Counted from the first letter of the stretch, positions 8,411-20,570 are shown. The stretch: DNA of 64,000 bases from SZAS-103 sp038226665 (GCA_038226665.1 JBBRQI010000005.1:62001-126000), one strand, 5' to 3'. Program-made: numbers and translations. Notes: a model not told the origin generated them from the sequence alone.

Positions 8411-8458
8411 GCGTCACCGATTGCGTTGCGTCAATCAGGCGCCGAGGCGCCCGTACGA

Positions 8459-10186
8459 TTACCTGCGTGCAACCACGGTCGGCGCGCCATGCTTGCGCAT
8501 CAGCCACCACTGCTGGAGCAGGCCAAGCGTGCCGTTGGTGACCCAATACAACACCAGACCGGCCGGGAAAAACGCGAACATCGCGCCGAACACGAGCGGC
8601 ATGAACTGCATCATCTTCTTCTGCATCGGATCCATGCCCGGCGACGGGGTCAAGCGCTGGGTCGCGATCATCACGATCATGTTCAGCGCAGGCAACACGA
8701 AGTACGGATCCTGATCGCTGAGGCTGTGGATCCAGCCGAACCACGGCGCATGCCGCAACTCGACGCTTTCGAGCAGCACGCGATAGAGCGCGAAGAAGAT
8801 CGGGATCTGCACCAGCATCGGCAGGCAACCGCCGGCGGGATTGATCTTTTCCTTCTTGTACAACTCCATCATCGCCATGTTGTATTGCTGCTTGTCGTCC
8901 CCGTAGCGCTCCTTGAGCGCTTCTAGGCGCGGCTGCACGGCGCGCATCTTGGCCATGCTCTTGTACTGCGCCTCGGACAGCTTGAACATCGCAAGCTTGA
9001 TCAGCAGCACCAGCGCGATGATCGACCAGCCCCAGTTGCCGAGCAGCCAGTGCAGCCTGGACAGCAACCAGTACAGCGGGCCGGCGAAGATCGTGAACCA
9101 GCCGTAGTCGACGGTCAGCCCGAGCCCGGGCGCGACCGAGGGCAAGGTGTCCTGCAGTTTCGGGCCGACATACAGTCGCGCGTCGATGCTGCGGCTGCCG
9201 CCCGCAGGGATCTGCAGCGCTGGCCCCTGCGCGATGACGCGATAGATTGGTCCGCCGCTCGACGCATCGGTTGCGATCGAAAGTTTCGCGGGCTCCTTCG
9301 CATCCGGTATCCACGCGGCGAGGAAGTAGTGCTGCACCATCGCCATCCAGCCACCGGTGACGGTCTTGTCGAGCGGCTGGTCGTATTTGGTGAGGGCGCG
9401 GGTTTCGTATTTGTCTTCCGGGCTGTACCAGGACGCGCCGACGAAGCTGTAGGACTCTGGGTTGGTCAGACCGCCGGTTTTCTTGATGATCGGCGGCACC
9501 CGGCGCAGTTGCCGGTAGTCGTTGCCGATCCATGCACTGGCGCTGTCGTTGCGGATGTCCTCGTGCACGTCGATGACGTAACTGCCGCGCTTGAGGGTGT
9601 AGGTCTTGCGCACCTGCACGCCGCTCGGATCGATCCACAGGAAGGATTGGGCGACACTGTCGCCGCCATGCGCCATGGTCTTGTCGACGTTGCCGCCTTC
9701 GACCTGGAACACCGATTGGTGGTTTGGTGCAGGGCCATTGCTGACCAGGCCGGATTCAGCGACGAATAGATCCGCGACGGCGTCATCGAGCAGCTTGACC
9801 GGAGGACTGTGGCGCGCGGATGTCTGGCCATAGGCGAGCAATTCCGCTCCAACCACCCGGGCGCCGAGCGGATCGATTCGTAGGCGCAGCACGTCGTTGC
9901 TCAGCTCGACCGGAGGCGCGGCGGCTGGTGTCGTGGCGGCTGCAATTGGACTTGTTGCAATCGCTGCGGTCGCTGGCGTCGGATTGGCGGGCGCTGCCTT
10001 CGGTATCGCAGGCATGGGTTTCAGGATCGTCGCACCGCTATCGGCTGGCGCTGACGATGGGCCGCTCGCGATGGCAGTGCTGGTTGCCTCGGTTTGCGGA
10101 AGGGCGTGATCCTGTTGCCAGGCCTGCCAAATCAGGAAGGCCAGCATCAGCCATGCGACGAACAGGAATGTGCGGGTTTGATTCAT
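8459..10186 (-). CDS. yidC: Membrane protein insertase YidC
   Basis: 575-residue Sec-associated and Sec-independent insertase for inner-membrane proteins. The start at 10186 gives MNQTRTFLFVAWLMLAFLIW, the first transmembrane helix expected of Gram-negative YidC; longer in-frame starts lack support. An Ala/Pro/Thr-rich linker (residues about 35-95) leads to the periplasmic beta-supersandwich domain (about 100-345), with ESYSFVGASWYSPEDKYE-like conserved segments. Five C-terminal helices follow, including GPLYWLLSRLHWLLGNWGWS and GGCLPMLVQIPIFFALYRVL with the cytoplasmic coiled-coil loop between helices 2 and 3. It ends with the basic tail MRKHGAPTVVARR. It lies 86 bp after rnpA; no yidD-like frame was seen between them. 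Confidence 0.97.
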   Translation of the reverse strand: MNQTRTFLFVAWLMLAFLIWQAWQQDHALPQTEATSTAIASGPSSAPADSGATILKPMPAIPKAAPANPTPATAAIATSPIAAATTPAAAPPVELSNDVLRLRIDPLGARVVGAELLAYGQTSARHSPPVKLLDDAVADLFVAESGLVSNGPAPNHQSVFQVEGGNVDKTMAHGGDSVAQSFLWIDPSGVQVRKTYTLKRGSYVIDVHEDIRNDSASAWIGNDYRQLRRVPPIIKKTGGLTNPESYSFVGASWYSPEDKYETRALTKYDQPLDKTVTGGWMAMVQHYFLAAWIPDAKEPAKLSIATDASSGGPIYRVIAQGPALQIPAGGSRSIDARLYVGPKLQDTLPSVAPGLGLTVDYGWFTIFAGPLYWLLSRLHWLLGNWGWSIIALVLLIKLAMFKLSEAQYKSMAKMRAVQPRLEALKERYGDDKQQYNMAMMELYKKEKINPAGGCLPMLVQIPIFFALYRVLLESVELRHAPWFGWIHSLSDQDPYFVLPALNMIVMIATQRLTPSPGMDPMQKKMMQFMPLVFGAMFAFFPAGLVLYWVTNGTLGLLQQWWLMRKHGAPTVVARR

Positions 10187-10272
10187 CGGATCGGATTCAT
10201 TGGGTGCGGTGCTTCGCGGTGGTGGTTGCAGGTGCCATGACTCAAACCGGGCATCGTTGCCCGGATCAAGGA

Positions 10273-10797
10273 TCAGCTTGGATCCGTCGCCGAATCCGGC
10301 ACGCGGGGAGGAATTGTGGGGGCTGCGGGCATCGTCTTCAACGCACTGGCCCGTTGCCATAGCGACGCCAACCCTGCGCGCAGTGCCTCGGATGAGGCGC
10401 CAGCAGCATCGCGCTGCGCGAGCAGGACGTAGTCGCCGGGCGGCAATTGCAGGCGCACGCGGCGGAAGCTATCGCGTGCGATGCGCTTGATCCGGTTGCG
10501 CTCGACCGCGTGCGTGGCGACGCGTTTGGAAACGGAAATACCGAGGCGCGCGATCGTTGATATCGGTTCATACGAGGCCGTCGATTCATCCGAGCGCACA
10601 TGGCGCTGTGAATCAACCCCCCCCCCCCGCGTTGGTGATTGCAGCATCTCGATCATGCTGGCTTCGGCCGGGCGCACGTGCAAACGAAACAGGGCCGCGC
10701 TGATGCGGCGGCCCTGCGAGAATGTTGCCTGGTATTGCTTCGGCGTGCGCACGCGCACGCTGGATGGAAACGTTGCGACGTCGGTGTCTGCGATCAC
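10273..10797 (-). CDS. rnpA: Ribonuclease P protein component with internal insert
   Basis: Basic protein subunit of RNase P, which helps the catalytic RNA cut tRNA 5' leaders. Conserved parts are visible: VRVRTPKQYQATFSQGRRIS, FRLHVRP, then ARLGISVSKRV and the RNR motif AVERNRIKRIARDSFR. Between FRLHVRP and ARLGISVSKRV there are about 38 extra residues, where other RnpA proteins have a short loop. The insert is encoded partly by a run of twelve G (10617-10628), read Arg-Gly-Gly-Gly. The start is uncertain: GTG at 10797 gives 174 residues; TTG at 10836 or a later GTG are alternatives. The C-terminus is also Pro/Ala-rich and longer than usual. The gene lies directly behind rpmH as in most bacteria. 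Confidence 0.85.
   Translation of the reverse strand: MIADTDVATFPSSVRVRTPKQYQATFSQGRRISAALFRLHVRPAEASMIEMLQSPTRGGGVDSQRHVRSDESTASYEPISTIARLGISVSKRVATHAVERNRIKRIARDSFRRVRLQLPPGDYVLLAQRDAAGASSEALRAGLASLWQRASALKTMPAAPTIPPRVPDSATDPS
10617..10628. repeat. Homopolymer of 12 C (12 G on the coding strand) inside rnpA
   Basis: Twelve consecutive C on the plus strand lie within the inserted segment of rnpA. The tract is a multiple of three, so the reading frame continues through it. A change of one base would shift the frame upstream of the RNR motif. It could be a slippage-prone site or an assembly-sensitive position. Confidence 0.95.
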
Positions 10798-10837
10798 GAG
10801 ATGGACACCAAACGCTGCGGCTTGCGCCGCGCGCAAT

Positions 10838-10978
10838 TCAGACGGCGAGGCGGGCGCGACCCTTTGCGCGGCGACGCGCGAGGATCTTGCGGCCGTCGGC
10901 GGTCTTCATGCGTGCACGGAATCCGTGGTCGCGCTTGCGCTTGATGTTGCTGGGTTGATAGGTGCGCTTGGTGGCCAT
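10838..10978 (-). CDS. rpmH: 50S ribosomal protein L34
   Basis: 46-residue ribosomal protein of the large subunit. Read from the ATG at 10978 it begins MATKRTYQPSNIKRKRDHGF and continues RARMKTADGRKILARRRAKG, the invariant L34 sequence, and ends RARLAV. Length is exactly that of the family. It is first in the leftward operon rpmH-rnpA-yidC-mnmE and divergent from dnaA (186 bp between start codons), the usual arrangement beside the origin. The rnpA frame begins close behind its stop. Confidence 0.97.
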   Translation of the reverse strand: MATKRTYQPSNIKRKRDHGFRARMKTADGRKILARRRAKGRARLAV

Positions 10979-11014
10979 GACGGCACTCCGGGCATTGCGT
11001 GGGTAGAACCGCGA

Positions 11015-11043
11015 ACTATAGCGGGGCTACGGCATGCACGCAA
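11015..11043 (-). promoter_or_regulatory. Candidate rpmH promoter
   Basis: On the minus strand TTGCGT (11043-11038) and TATAGT (11020-11015) are separated by 17 bp. The -10 matches TATAAT at five of six positions and the -35 keeps TTG. The start codon of rpmH lies about 36 bp downstream. Recognised by pattern only. Confidence 0.45.
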
Positions 11044-11164
11044 GCACGACGCGCTTGGCATGATCGCTTCGGCGCGGTTAGACTGCAGTCATTCCTGTTG
11101 TTACCAAACCCTGCAGTTTCCAGCGGCGGCGCTCGCGTCGCCCAGCGAGCCCTACCTGTCCCCC

Positions 11165-12484
11165 ATGCTATCCGTCTGGCCCCGTTGTCTTGAACGCCTG
11201 GAGGCCGAGCTTCCGGCTGCGGACGTGCACACATGGCTCAAGCCGCTGCAGGCCGAGGCGCGCGACGACCGGCTGACCTTGTACGCGCCGAATGCCTATG
11301 TGGTGGAGGAAGTCCGCTCGCGCCATCTGCCGCGCATCCGCGAACTGGCGATCCATTTTGCCGGTACGGCGGTGCAAGTGCATGTCGAAGTCGGCGCATT
11401 GCCGCGCGCGGCCTCGGTATCGAACGGAACCGACGCGCCAAGGCTGGCCGTATCGAATGCGCCATCCACGCTCGATCCGCATTACACCTTCGACAATTTT
11501 GTCGAGGGCCGGTCCAACCAGCTGGGTCGCGCAGCCGCGTTGCAGGCCGCGCAGCGTCCCGGCGATCGCGCCCACAATCCGCTTCTGTTGTACGGCGGAA
11601 CCGGTTTGGGCAAGACCCACCTGATGTTCGCCGCGGGCAACCTCATGCGCGCGCTGAATCCGGCGAGCAAGGTGCTGTACCTGCGATCGGAGCAGTTTTT
11701 TTCGGCGATGCGCAAAGCGCTCACGGAAAACTCGATGGATCAGTTCAAGGCGCAGTTCCGCTCGGTGACCGCGCTGTTGCTCGACGACATCCAGTTCTTC
11801 GCCGGCAAGGATCGCACCCAGGAAGAGTTCTTCCATACGTTCAATGCGTTGTTCGAAGGCAAGCAGCAGATCATCCTGACCTGCGACCGCTATCCGCGCG
11901 AAGTCGAAAATCTCGAGCCCCGGTTGAAAGGCAGGCTATCGTGGGGTTTGTCGGTCGCGATCGATCCGCCCGACTTCGAGACGCGTGCGGCGATCGTGCT
12001 ATCTAAGGCCGCCGAGCGCGGCCTGAAGATCCCCGAAGACGTCGCGCTGCTGATGGCGCGCAAAATGCGCTCGAACGTGCGCGACCTCGAGGGCGCGCTC
12101 AACACGCTGGCCGCGCGTGCGAACTTCACTGGCCGCATGATCACGGTCGAGTTCGCCCAGGAAACCCTGCGCGATCTGTTGCGCGCGCAACAACAGGCGA
12201 TTTCGATCAGCAACATCCAGAAGACCGTGGCAGACTACTATCAGCTGCGCCTTGCGGATCTGACCTCGAAACGGCGTACGCGTTCGCTTGCGCGGCCGCG
12301 GCAGATGGCGATGGCGCTGGCCAAGGAATTGACCGAACACAGCCTGCCGGAAATCGGCGATGCGTTCGGCGGCCGCGACCACACGACGGTGCTGCACGGC
12401 TGCAAGAGGATCCGGGAGCTGATCGAAACCGACGGCAAACTGCGCGAGGACTGGGAAAAGCTGATTCGCAAATTGACCGAGTAA
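11165..12484 (+). CDS. dnaA: Chromosomal replication initiator protein DnaA
   Basis: 439-residue AAA+ initiator that binds DnaA boxes and opens oriC. The start at 11165 gives MLSVWPRCLERLEAELPAAD, the family's domain I; a longer in-frame upstream extension is not conserved-looking. Domain III begins at about residue 105 (YTFDNFVEGRSNQLGRAAAL) with Walker A GGTGLGKTH (from residue 144) and Walker B LLLDDIQFF; sensor and box VII residues follow in PRLKGRLSWGLSV. Domain IV carries the DNA-binding signature GGRDHTTVLHGCKRI. Domain II is short. Followed by the candidate origin and dnaN. Confidence 0.98.
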   Translation: MLSVWPRCLERLEAELPAADVHTWLKPLQAEARDDRLTLYAPNAYVVEEVRSRHLPRIRELAIHFAGTAVQVHVEVGALPRAASVSNGTDAPRLAVSNAPSTLDPHYTFDNFVEGRSNQLGRAAALQAAQRPGDRAHNPLLLYGGTGLGKTHLMFAAGNLMRALNPASKVLYLRSEQFFSAMRKALTENSMDQFKAQFRSVTALLLDDIQFFAGKDRTQEEFFHTFNALFEGKQQIILTCDRYPREVENLEPRLKGRLSWGLSVAIDPPDFETRAAIVLSKAAERGLKIPEDVALLMARKMRSNVRDLEGALNTLAARANFTGRMITVEFAQETLRDLLRAQQQAISISNIQKTVADYYQLRLADLTSKRRTRSLARPRQMAMALAKELTEHSLPEIGDAFGGRDHTTVLHGCKRIRELIETDGKLREDWEKLIRKLTE

Positions 12485-12713
12485 AGCTGGATCGAATAAG
12501 GCCGCACCGTATGCTGTGGATAAGCTGGGGATCAAGGATTGGATCAAAAGATATCCACAGGCTTTCCCACCAAAGAAGTGAGCTCACGCACAAACCTTGA
12601 CGGCCCGTAAAACATAACAAAAGCAATAAGATAAGAACGTTATGCAGTGATTATTGAAACACCACCACCACCTGTCTTTCTATTCTTTACAACAACAACT
12701 CTTGGGGCCGTAC
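12485..12713. other. Candidate oriC / dnaA-dnaN intergenic region
   Basis: This 229-bp gap holds a perfect DnaA box on the minus strand (TGTGGATAA, 12515-12523) and a one-mismatch box on the plus strand (ATATCCACA, 12551-12559). An A/T-rich stretch at about 12605-12660 could serve as the unwinding element. Three GATC-type tetramers sit around the boxes (near 12491, 12530 and 12542). Position between dnaA and dnaN fits known gammaproteobacterial origins. Only two convincing boxes are present, so it may instead be mainly the dnaN promoter with DnaA control. The rpmH-dnaA gap has no box that I could find. Confidence 0.6.
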
Positions 12714-13814
12714 ATGCGTTTCAGCCTTCAGCGTGAAGTCCTGCTCAAGCCACTCCAGCAAGTCGTCAACGTGGTCGAACGCAGGCACACGCTGCCTGTG
12801 CTGGCGAATGTCCTCGCTGTGGTGAAGCAAGGGCAGCTTTCTTTGACCGGGACCGACCTCGAAGTCGAAATGGTTGCCCGCACGGCGGTCGAAGATGCGA
12901 AAGAGGGCGAAACGACCATCCCTGCGCGCAAACTGTTCGAGATCGTGCGCGCCCTGCCCGATGGCAGCCGGATCACAGTCAGCCAGACGGACGACAAGAT
13001 CACCCTGCAGGCCGGACGCAGCCGCTTCACTCTCGCTGGGTTGTCGGCGAATGAATTTCCGGCGATCGAAGACATCGAGCTGGTCGAGCGGATCCGTGTT
13101 CCAGAGGCTGCGCTCAAGGAACTGATCGAGCGCACCGCTTTCGCAATGGCGCAACAGGACGTTCGCTATTACCTCAACGGTCTGCTGCTGGATCTGCGCG
13201 AAAACGCGCTGCGTTGCGTGGCGACCGACGGCCATCGGCTGGCGATGTGCGAGGTTCCGCTTGCTACGGGGGCGCAAGCACGCAAGCAGATCATCGTGCC
13301 GCGCAAGGGCGTGATGGAGTTGCAACGCCTGCTCGAAGGCGGCGATCGCGAAGTCGAGCTCGAAATCGGGCGCAACCATCTGCGTGTACGCCGTGAAGAC
13401 CTGACCTTTACCTCCAAGTTGATCGACGGTCGTTTCCCCGACTACGACGCGGTGATCCCGATCGGTGCCGACAAGGAAGTGCGGGTCGATCGTGAGGCCT
13501 TGCGTGCAGCCCTGCAGCGTGCGGCGATTCTTTCAAACGAGAAATACCGCGGCGTGAAGATCGAGGTCAGCCCGGGTCAGCTGCTCTTGGTCGCGCACAA
13601 TCCGGAGCAGGAAGAAGCACAGGAAGAGGTCGAGGCCGACACGAAGGTCGACGGCTTGGCGGTTGGCTTCAATGTGACCTATCTGCTCGACGCACTTGGT
13701 GCTTTGCGCGAGGACACGGTGTTGATCGCCTTGCGCGATGCCAATTCCAGCGCCCTGTTGCGCGAGGCCGGCAACGATCGCTGTCGCCATGTGGTGATGC
13801 CGCTACGGCTGTGA
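12714..13814 (+). CDS. dnaN: DNA polymerase III sliding clamp (beta subunit)
   Basis: 366-residue ring-forming processivity factor. The start at 12714 gives MRFSLQREVLLKPLQQVVNV, the standard N-terminus, and exactly the family length; an upstream in-frame ATG at 12654 would add a His-rich stretch that is not expected. Three clamp domains are visible in order, with landmarks RRHTLPVLANVL, DVRYYLNGLLLDL, RCVATDGHRLAMC, RFPDYDAVIP and the C-terminal NDRCRHVVMPLRL. The last residues form the protein-binding pocket edge. Followed by recF after 21 bp, typical of the dnaA-dnaN-recF-gyrB order. Confidence 0.98.
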   Translation: MRFSLQREVLLKPLQQVVNVVERRHTLPVLANVLAVVKQGQLSLTGTDLEVEMVARTAVEDAKEGETTIPARKLFEIVRALPDGSRITVSQTDDKITLQAGRSRFTLAGLSANEFPAIEDIELVERIRVPEAALKELIERTAFAMAQQDVRYYLNGLLLDLRENALRCVATDGHRLAMCEVPLATGAQARKQIIVPRKGVMELQRLLEGGDREVELEIGRNHLRVRREDLTFTSKLIDGRFPDYDAVIPIGADKEVRVDREALRAALQRAAILSNEKYRGVKIEVSPGQLLLVAHNPEQEEAQEEVEADTKVDGLAVGFNVTYLLDALGALREDTVLIALRDANSSALLREAGNDRCRHVVMPLRL

Positions 13815-13835
13815 CCTTTTTGACCGGCAGCGCTG

Positions 13836-14921
13836 ATGCTGCTTGATCGGCTCACGCTGGCCCGTTTTCGTGGCTTTGAAGCGGCCGAGTTGCGCCCGGC
13901 ACCCGGCATCAATCTGATCACCGGCGGCAATGGCGCTGGCAAGACGACATTGCTGGAAGCCGCGCATCTGCTTGCCAACGGGCGTTCATTCCGCGGTCGG
14001 GTGCGTGATGGCTTGGTGCGGCAAGGCCAATCCGACCTGGAGGTTTTTGCCGAATGGCGTGAGCAAGGCCGACGCGCCCGGCGCGCAGGATTGCGACATT
14101 CCGGTCGCAACTGGGAAGCGCGCCTGGATTCAGAATCTGTTGGCAGCCTCGCTGAGCTCTGCGCGGCGCTCGCTGTGTTGACTTTCGATCCCGGTAGCCA
14201 TGCCCTGATCGCGGGCGGCTCCGAACAGCGCCGGCAATTTCTCGACTGGGCATTGTTCCACGTGGAACCCGACTTCCTTCTTGTCTGGCGACGCTACGCG
14301 CGCGCGCTCAAGCAGCGCAACGCCTTGCTCAAAAGCCGCCCTCGCCCTGAGGTCTTGGCCCCGTGGGATCGCGAAATGGAAGAAGCCGGTGAACCGGTGA
14401 CGCGCATGCGTGCGCTGTATCTGGAGCAGTTCAAGCCGCTACTTGCGCAAACCGCAGAACAATATCTTCCGGAACTGGGTGCATTGCGCCTGGAGTTCTT
14501 GCCGGGCTGGCGACGCGACGCACATTCGCTTGGCGACGCACTGGCGCACTCGCGTGATCGCGACCTGATGCTCGGTTATAGTTGCACTGGCCCGCACCGC
14601 GCCGATTGGAGCCTCGATTTTGAGCGTCTTCCCGGACGCAATGCATTATCACGGGGACAGCAGAAACTCGTCGCCCTCTCCTGTGTACTCGCCCAAGGCC
14701 ATGCTTACGCCGCAGCACGCGGCGAATGGCCGATCATTGCGCTGGACGATCTGGCCTCAGAACTTGACCATGCCCATCAACAGCGCGTGCTGCTTGATCT
14801 GGCTTCCAGCGGCGCGCAGGTTCTGTTGACGGGGACTGAAGCCCCTCTTGGACTTGCGGCAACAAACCTTCGTCCGACGTTGTTCCACGTGGAACAAGGC
14901 AAGGTTCACGCGCTGCTATAA
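13836..14921 (+). CDS. recF: DNA replication and repair protein RecF
   Basis: 361-residue SMC-like ATPase that helps RecOR load RecA at single-strand gaps. N-terminal MLLDRLTLARFRGFEAAELR precedes Walker A GGNGAGKTTLLEAAHL (from about residue 30). The signature LSRGQQKLVALS and Walker B region IIALDDLASELD are near the C-terminus, followed by VLLTGTEAPL. Arg-rich middle segments are typical. Length is normal (about 357-370). It lies between dnaN and gyrB, with 74 bp before the gyrB start. Confidence 0.96.
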   Translation: MLLDRLTLARFRGFEAAELRPAPGINLITGGNGAGKTTLLEAAHLLANGRSFRGRVRDGLVRQGQSDLEVFAEWREQGRRARRAGLRHSGRNWEARLDSESVGSLAELCAALAVLTFDPGSHALIAGGSEQRRQFLDWALFHVEPDFLLVWRRYARALKQRNALLKSRPRPEVLAPWDREMEEAGEPVTRMRALYLEQFKPLLAQTAEQYLPELGALRLEFLPGWRRDAHSLGDALAHSRDRDLMLGYSCTGPHRADWSLDFERLPGRNALSRGQQKLVALSCVLAQGHAYAAARGEWPIIALDDLASELDHAHQQRVLLDLASSGAQVLLTGTEAPLGLAATNLRPTLFHVEQGKVHALL

Positions 14922-14995
14922 TTGCTGGTCTCCACGCAATCCCGTCGCGGCACCGCAAGGACGTCGTGTGGGCGCATACAGGATCTCAGCAGCGC

Positions 14996-17443
<2,448 letters not shown>

Positions 17444-17702
17444 TCAACGGGCGGCCGCGCGGCTCGTGTCGATGCTGAAGGTGCGGCCATCCTGGCCTTG
17501 CCAAGACCCCGGCTCGTACCGGCTCCCGGGCTGCATGCATCAGTCGCTCCGTGCCGCGCGCACCAGTGGCGCGCAGGCACGCCGCCTGGCGCAAGAGCGA
17601 TGCGAAGCTGGTCGATCGCCACACGACTTGAGTAAAAGCACCAATTCCGATTAGTCTGTGCGGCCCGCGGCAACAATGCCATCCGACGCAAAGGGCTCTC
17701 TC

Positions 17703-18932
17703 ATGCAGATTCGATCGACCTTCAAGACGGCCGCGCTCTCGCTCGCCATCGCCGTTTGCATGGTTCCGGCCGCGTTCGCGCAGGCAGATTTCCATACACG
17801 CGATGCGTCCAAAACAGCCACGAAGAAACAGGCGAAGGACGACACGGCAGCGCTGTTTCCAAATGCGACGCGCGCCGAACCTGAAGGCAGCGTGTCGCCC
17901 TCGCTCGGCAAGCCCATCAACGACCTGCTTGCGCTGGTCAATGTGCGCGGTCATGAAGACGAAGTGCTCGCAACGGGCGAGAAACTCGCGGCGAGCCCGG
18001 ATGCAAAACCCTACGATCTCGCCTACATCTACGAGGCCTTGGGCTACGCCTGCCTGAACAAGAACGACACCGCCAAGGGCATCGACTACCTGCAAAAGAG
18101 CATCGGCGAGAACACCCTGCCAAATAACGATCAGTACCAGCTGATGCTGCTGATCGCTCGTGCGCAGATCAAGGCCGGCCAATCCGATGCGGGGCTTGCC
18201 ACGCTCGCTCGCGTGGTCGCCGAAACCAAGCAGGACAAACCCGAATACGACGGGCTGCGCGGCAGCGCGGCCTATGCCAAAAAAGACTACGCCGCCGCCG
18301 CGCCAGCCCTGCAAAAAGCAGTGGATGGATCGACCAAGCCCGACACGGCCATGCAACAGATGCTCATGGCGAGCTATCTCGAACTCAAGCAGCCCGCGCG
18401 TGCGGAGAAACTCGGCGAGGACATCCTGCATGCCCATCCGGGCGACAAGGACGCGATCATGAATCTCGTCACCGTGTACCAGCAGGCCGGGCATACCGAC
18501 AAAGCCGTTGCGTTGCTAGACGACACCCGCAAGAGCGGCCAGCTCAAGGATCCCGAGGGATACCGCACGCTCTACGTTCTTTATTCGAAGATCACCGGCC
18601 ACGAGAAGGACAGCATTGCCGTGATCAACGAAGGCTTGCAGAAGGGAGTGCTGCAACCAAGTGCGGAGGTCTATACCGTGCTGGCCGATGACTACTACTT
18701 CACCAACCAGATTCCGCAGGCCATCGATGCGTACAAGAAAGCCGATGCCGCCTCCACCAATGGCGAGGCCGCGCTGAATCTGGCGAAGATCTACAACAAC
18801 CAGGGCCAGGCAGCGGAAGCCAAAGCCACGGCCGAACGCGCGTTGCAAAAAGGCGTGAAGCGCCCGGAAGAAGCGCGGGTTATCATCGATCACGCAGGGA
18901 CGGCGACGCGCAAGCCCGGAAAGAAAAAGTGA
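17703..18932 (+). CDS. Secreted tetratricopeptide-repeat protein upstream of the TonB system
   Basis: 409-residue protein with a cleavable signal peptide (MQIRSTFKTAALSLAIAVCM, ending AAFAQA). The start at 17703 is chosen because it begins the signal peptide. The mature part is a string of TPR-like helical repeats from about residue 85 to 395, e.g. YDLAYIYEALGYACLNKNDT, AIMNLVTVYQQAGHTDKAVA and AEVYTVLADDYYFTNQIPQA, ending in a basic KPGKKK tail. No enzymatic motif. It is a periplasmic protein-interaction scaffold by inference. It precedes tonB by 133 bp, and I recall a TPR gene at this position in related genomes, so it may assist TonB-dependent transport; that link is inferred from position. 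Confidence 0.75.
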   Translation: MQIRSTFKTAALSLAIAVCMVPAAFAQADFHTRDASKTATKKQAKDDTAALFPNATRAEPEGSVSPSLGKPINDLLALVNVRGHEDEVLATGEKLAASPDAKPYDLAYIYEALGYACLNKNDTAKGIDYLQKSIGENTLPNNDQYQLMLLIARAQIKAGQSDAGLATLARVVAETKQDKPEYDGLRGSAAYAKKDYAAAAPALQKAVDGSTKPDTAMQQMLMASYLELKQPARAEKLGEDILHAHPGDKDAIMNLVTVYQQAGHTDKAVALLDDTRKSGQLKDPEGYRTLYVLYSKITGHEKDSIAVINEGLQKGVLQPSAEVYTVLADDYYFTNQIPQAIDAYKKADAASTNGEAALNLAKIYNNQGQAAEAKATAERALQKGVKRPEEARVIIDHAGTATRKPGKKK

Positions 18933-19065
18933 TGGATTAGACAGAACGCCGGTCGGTTGTTTGACCGGCTGCACGTTTGCTATAAGCTAATAGATCCCGC
19001 GTCTGCAAATGCGCTGACGCGGCCACGATCGAGACGACCACAGGTTCATCCAAGCCGCCAAGCGC

Positions 19066-19734
<669 letters not shown>

Positions 19735-19757
19735 TCAATCAACGTAAGGGCCAGGCC

Positions 19758-20540
19758 ATGCTGCAGGATACCGGTAACACCATTGCGTCGGCCGCTGCGG
19801 CCACCCCCACGGCTACCTCGAATGCGGAAGCCTTCAACAACATGGGCTTTGGCCACATGTGGCAGACGCTCATTTCCGGCGACAACAACGTCGGTCTGGT
19901 CGTGTTCTGCACACTGTTCCTTTTTTCGTTCGGTTCGCTGTACTTCATGGTCGTGAATGCCTTCCGCAATGCGCGCCTGAAGACGCGCACCGACAAGGTG
20001 ATCCGCACGTTCTGGGATACCCAGAACGCACAGGACGCGATCCAGTTCATGGAACAGCAGCCCAAAAGCGAACCTTTCTCGAAGATTGCGCTCGACTGCG
20101 CCGAAGCCGCCGCGCACCACCAGCGCAATGAAGGCGGCCGCTTGACCGGTGCCTTGAATCGCTCGGAGTTCATCGACCGCGCGCTGCGCCAGGCCGTGAG
20201 CCGCGAGAGCGAATCGCTCGAGAATGGCCTGACCGTTCTTGCGACCGTGGGTTCGACCGCGCCGTTCGTCGGCCTGCTCGGCACCGTGTGGGGCATTTAC
20301 CATGCGCTGACCGGTATCGCCACGTCTGGCCAGTCGTCGATCGAAGCGGTCGCCGGCCCGGTCGGCGAGGCGCTGATCATGACCGCGCTCGGCTTGTTCG
20401 TCGCGATCCCGGCGGTACTCGCGTACAACTTCTTCGTGCGCGCCAACCGCGTGACGAACTCGCGTTTCGATGCGTTTGCGCACGACCTGCATGACTTCTT
20501 CGCGACCGGCTCGCGTGTCGGCGACACCCAGGCTCACTAA
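19758..20540 (+). CDS. exbB: Biopolymer transport protein ExbB (MotA/TolQ/ExbB family)
   Basis: 260-residue inner-membrane proton-channel subunit that with ExbD drives TonB. A first helix lies at about residues 43-65 (LVVFCTLFLFSFGSLYFMV). After a cytoplasmic loop, two helices follow in the conserved C-terminal region GLTVLATVGSTAPFVGLLGT and GEALIMTALGLFVAIPAVLA, which contain the Thr/Ser and Ala-rich channel residues typical of the family. It ends with a cytoplasmic tail. Length is normal for the longer ExbB variants. It lies between tonB and the exbD genes, with 30 bp to the next start; clearly one operon. Confidence 0.95.
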   Translation: MLQDTGNTIASAAAATPTATSNAEAFNNMGFGHMWQTLISGDNNVGLVVFCTLFLFSFGSLYFMVVNAFRNARLKTRTDKVIRTFWDTQNAQDAIQFMEQQPKSEPFSKIALDCAEAAAHHQRNEGGRLTGALNRSEFIDRALRQAVSRESESLENGLTVLATVGSTAPFVGLLGTVWGIYHALTGIATSGQSSIEAVAGPVGEALIMTALGLFVAIPAVLAYNFFVRANRVTNSRFDAFAHDLHDFFATGSRVGDTQAH

Positions 20541-20570
20541 GACGACCGCAGACCGTAACGGAGCCGAACC

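Noticed and set aside
8250..9638. Long leftward open frame inside yidC and mnmE
   Set aside because: It is out of frame with both intact genes and is rich in Arg/Ala, as expected for shadow frames in high-GC DNA.
10979..11164. rpmH-dnaA gap as the origin
   Set aside because: I found no TTATCCACA-like box in it. The dnaA-dnaN gap is the better candidate.
17444..17702. Possible small gene or RNA between gyrB and the TPR gene
   Set aside because: No convincing start, ribosome-binding site, hairpin with U-tract or conserved peptide was seen.
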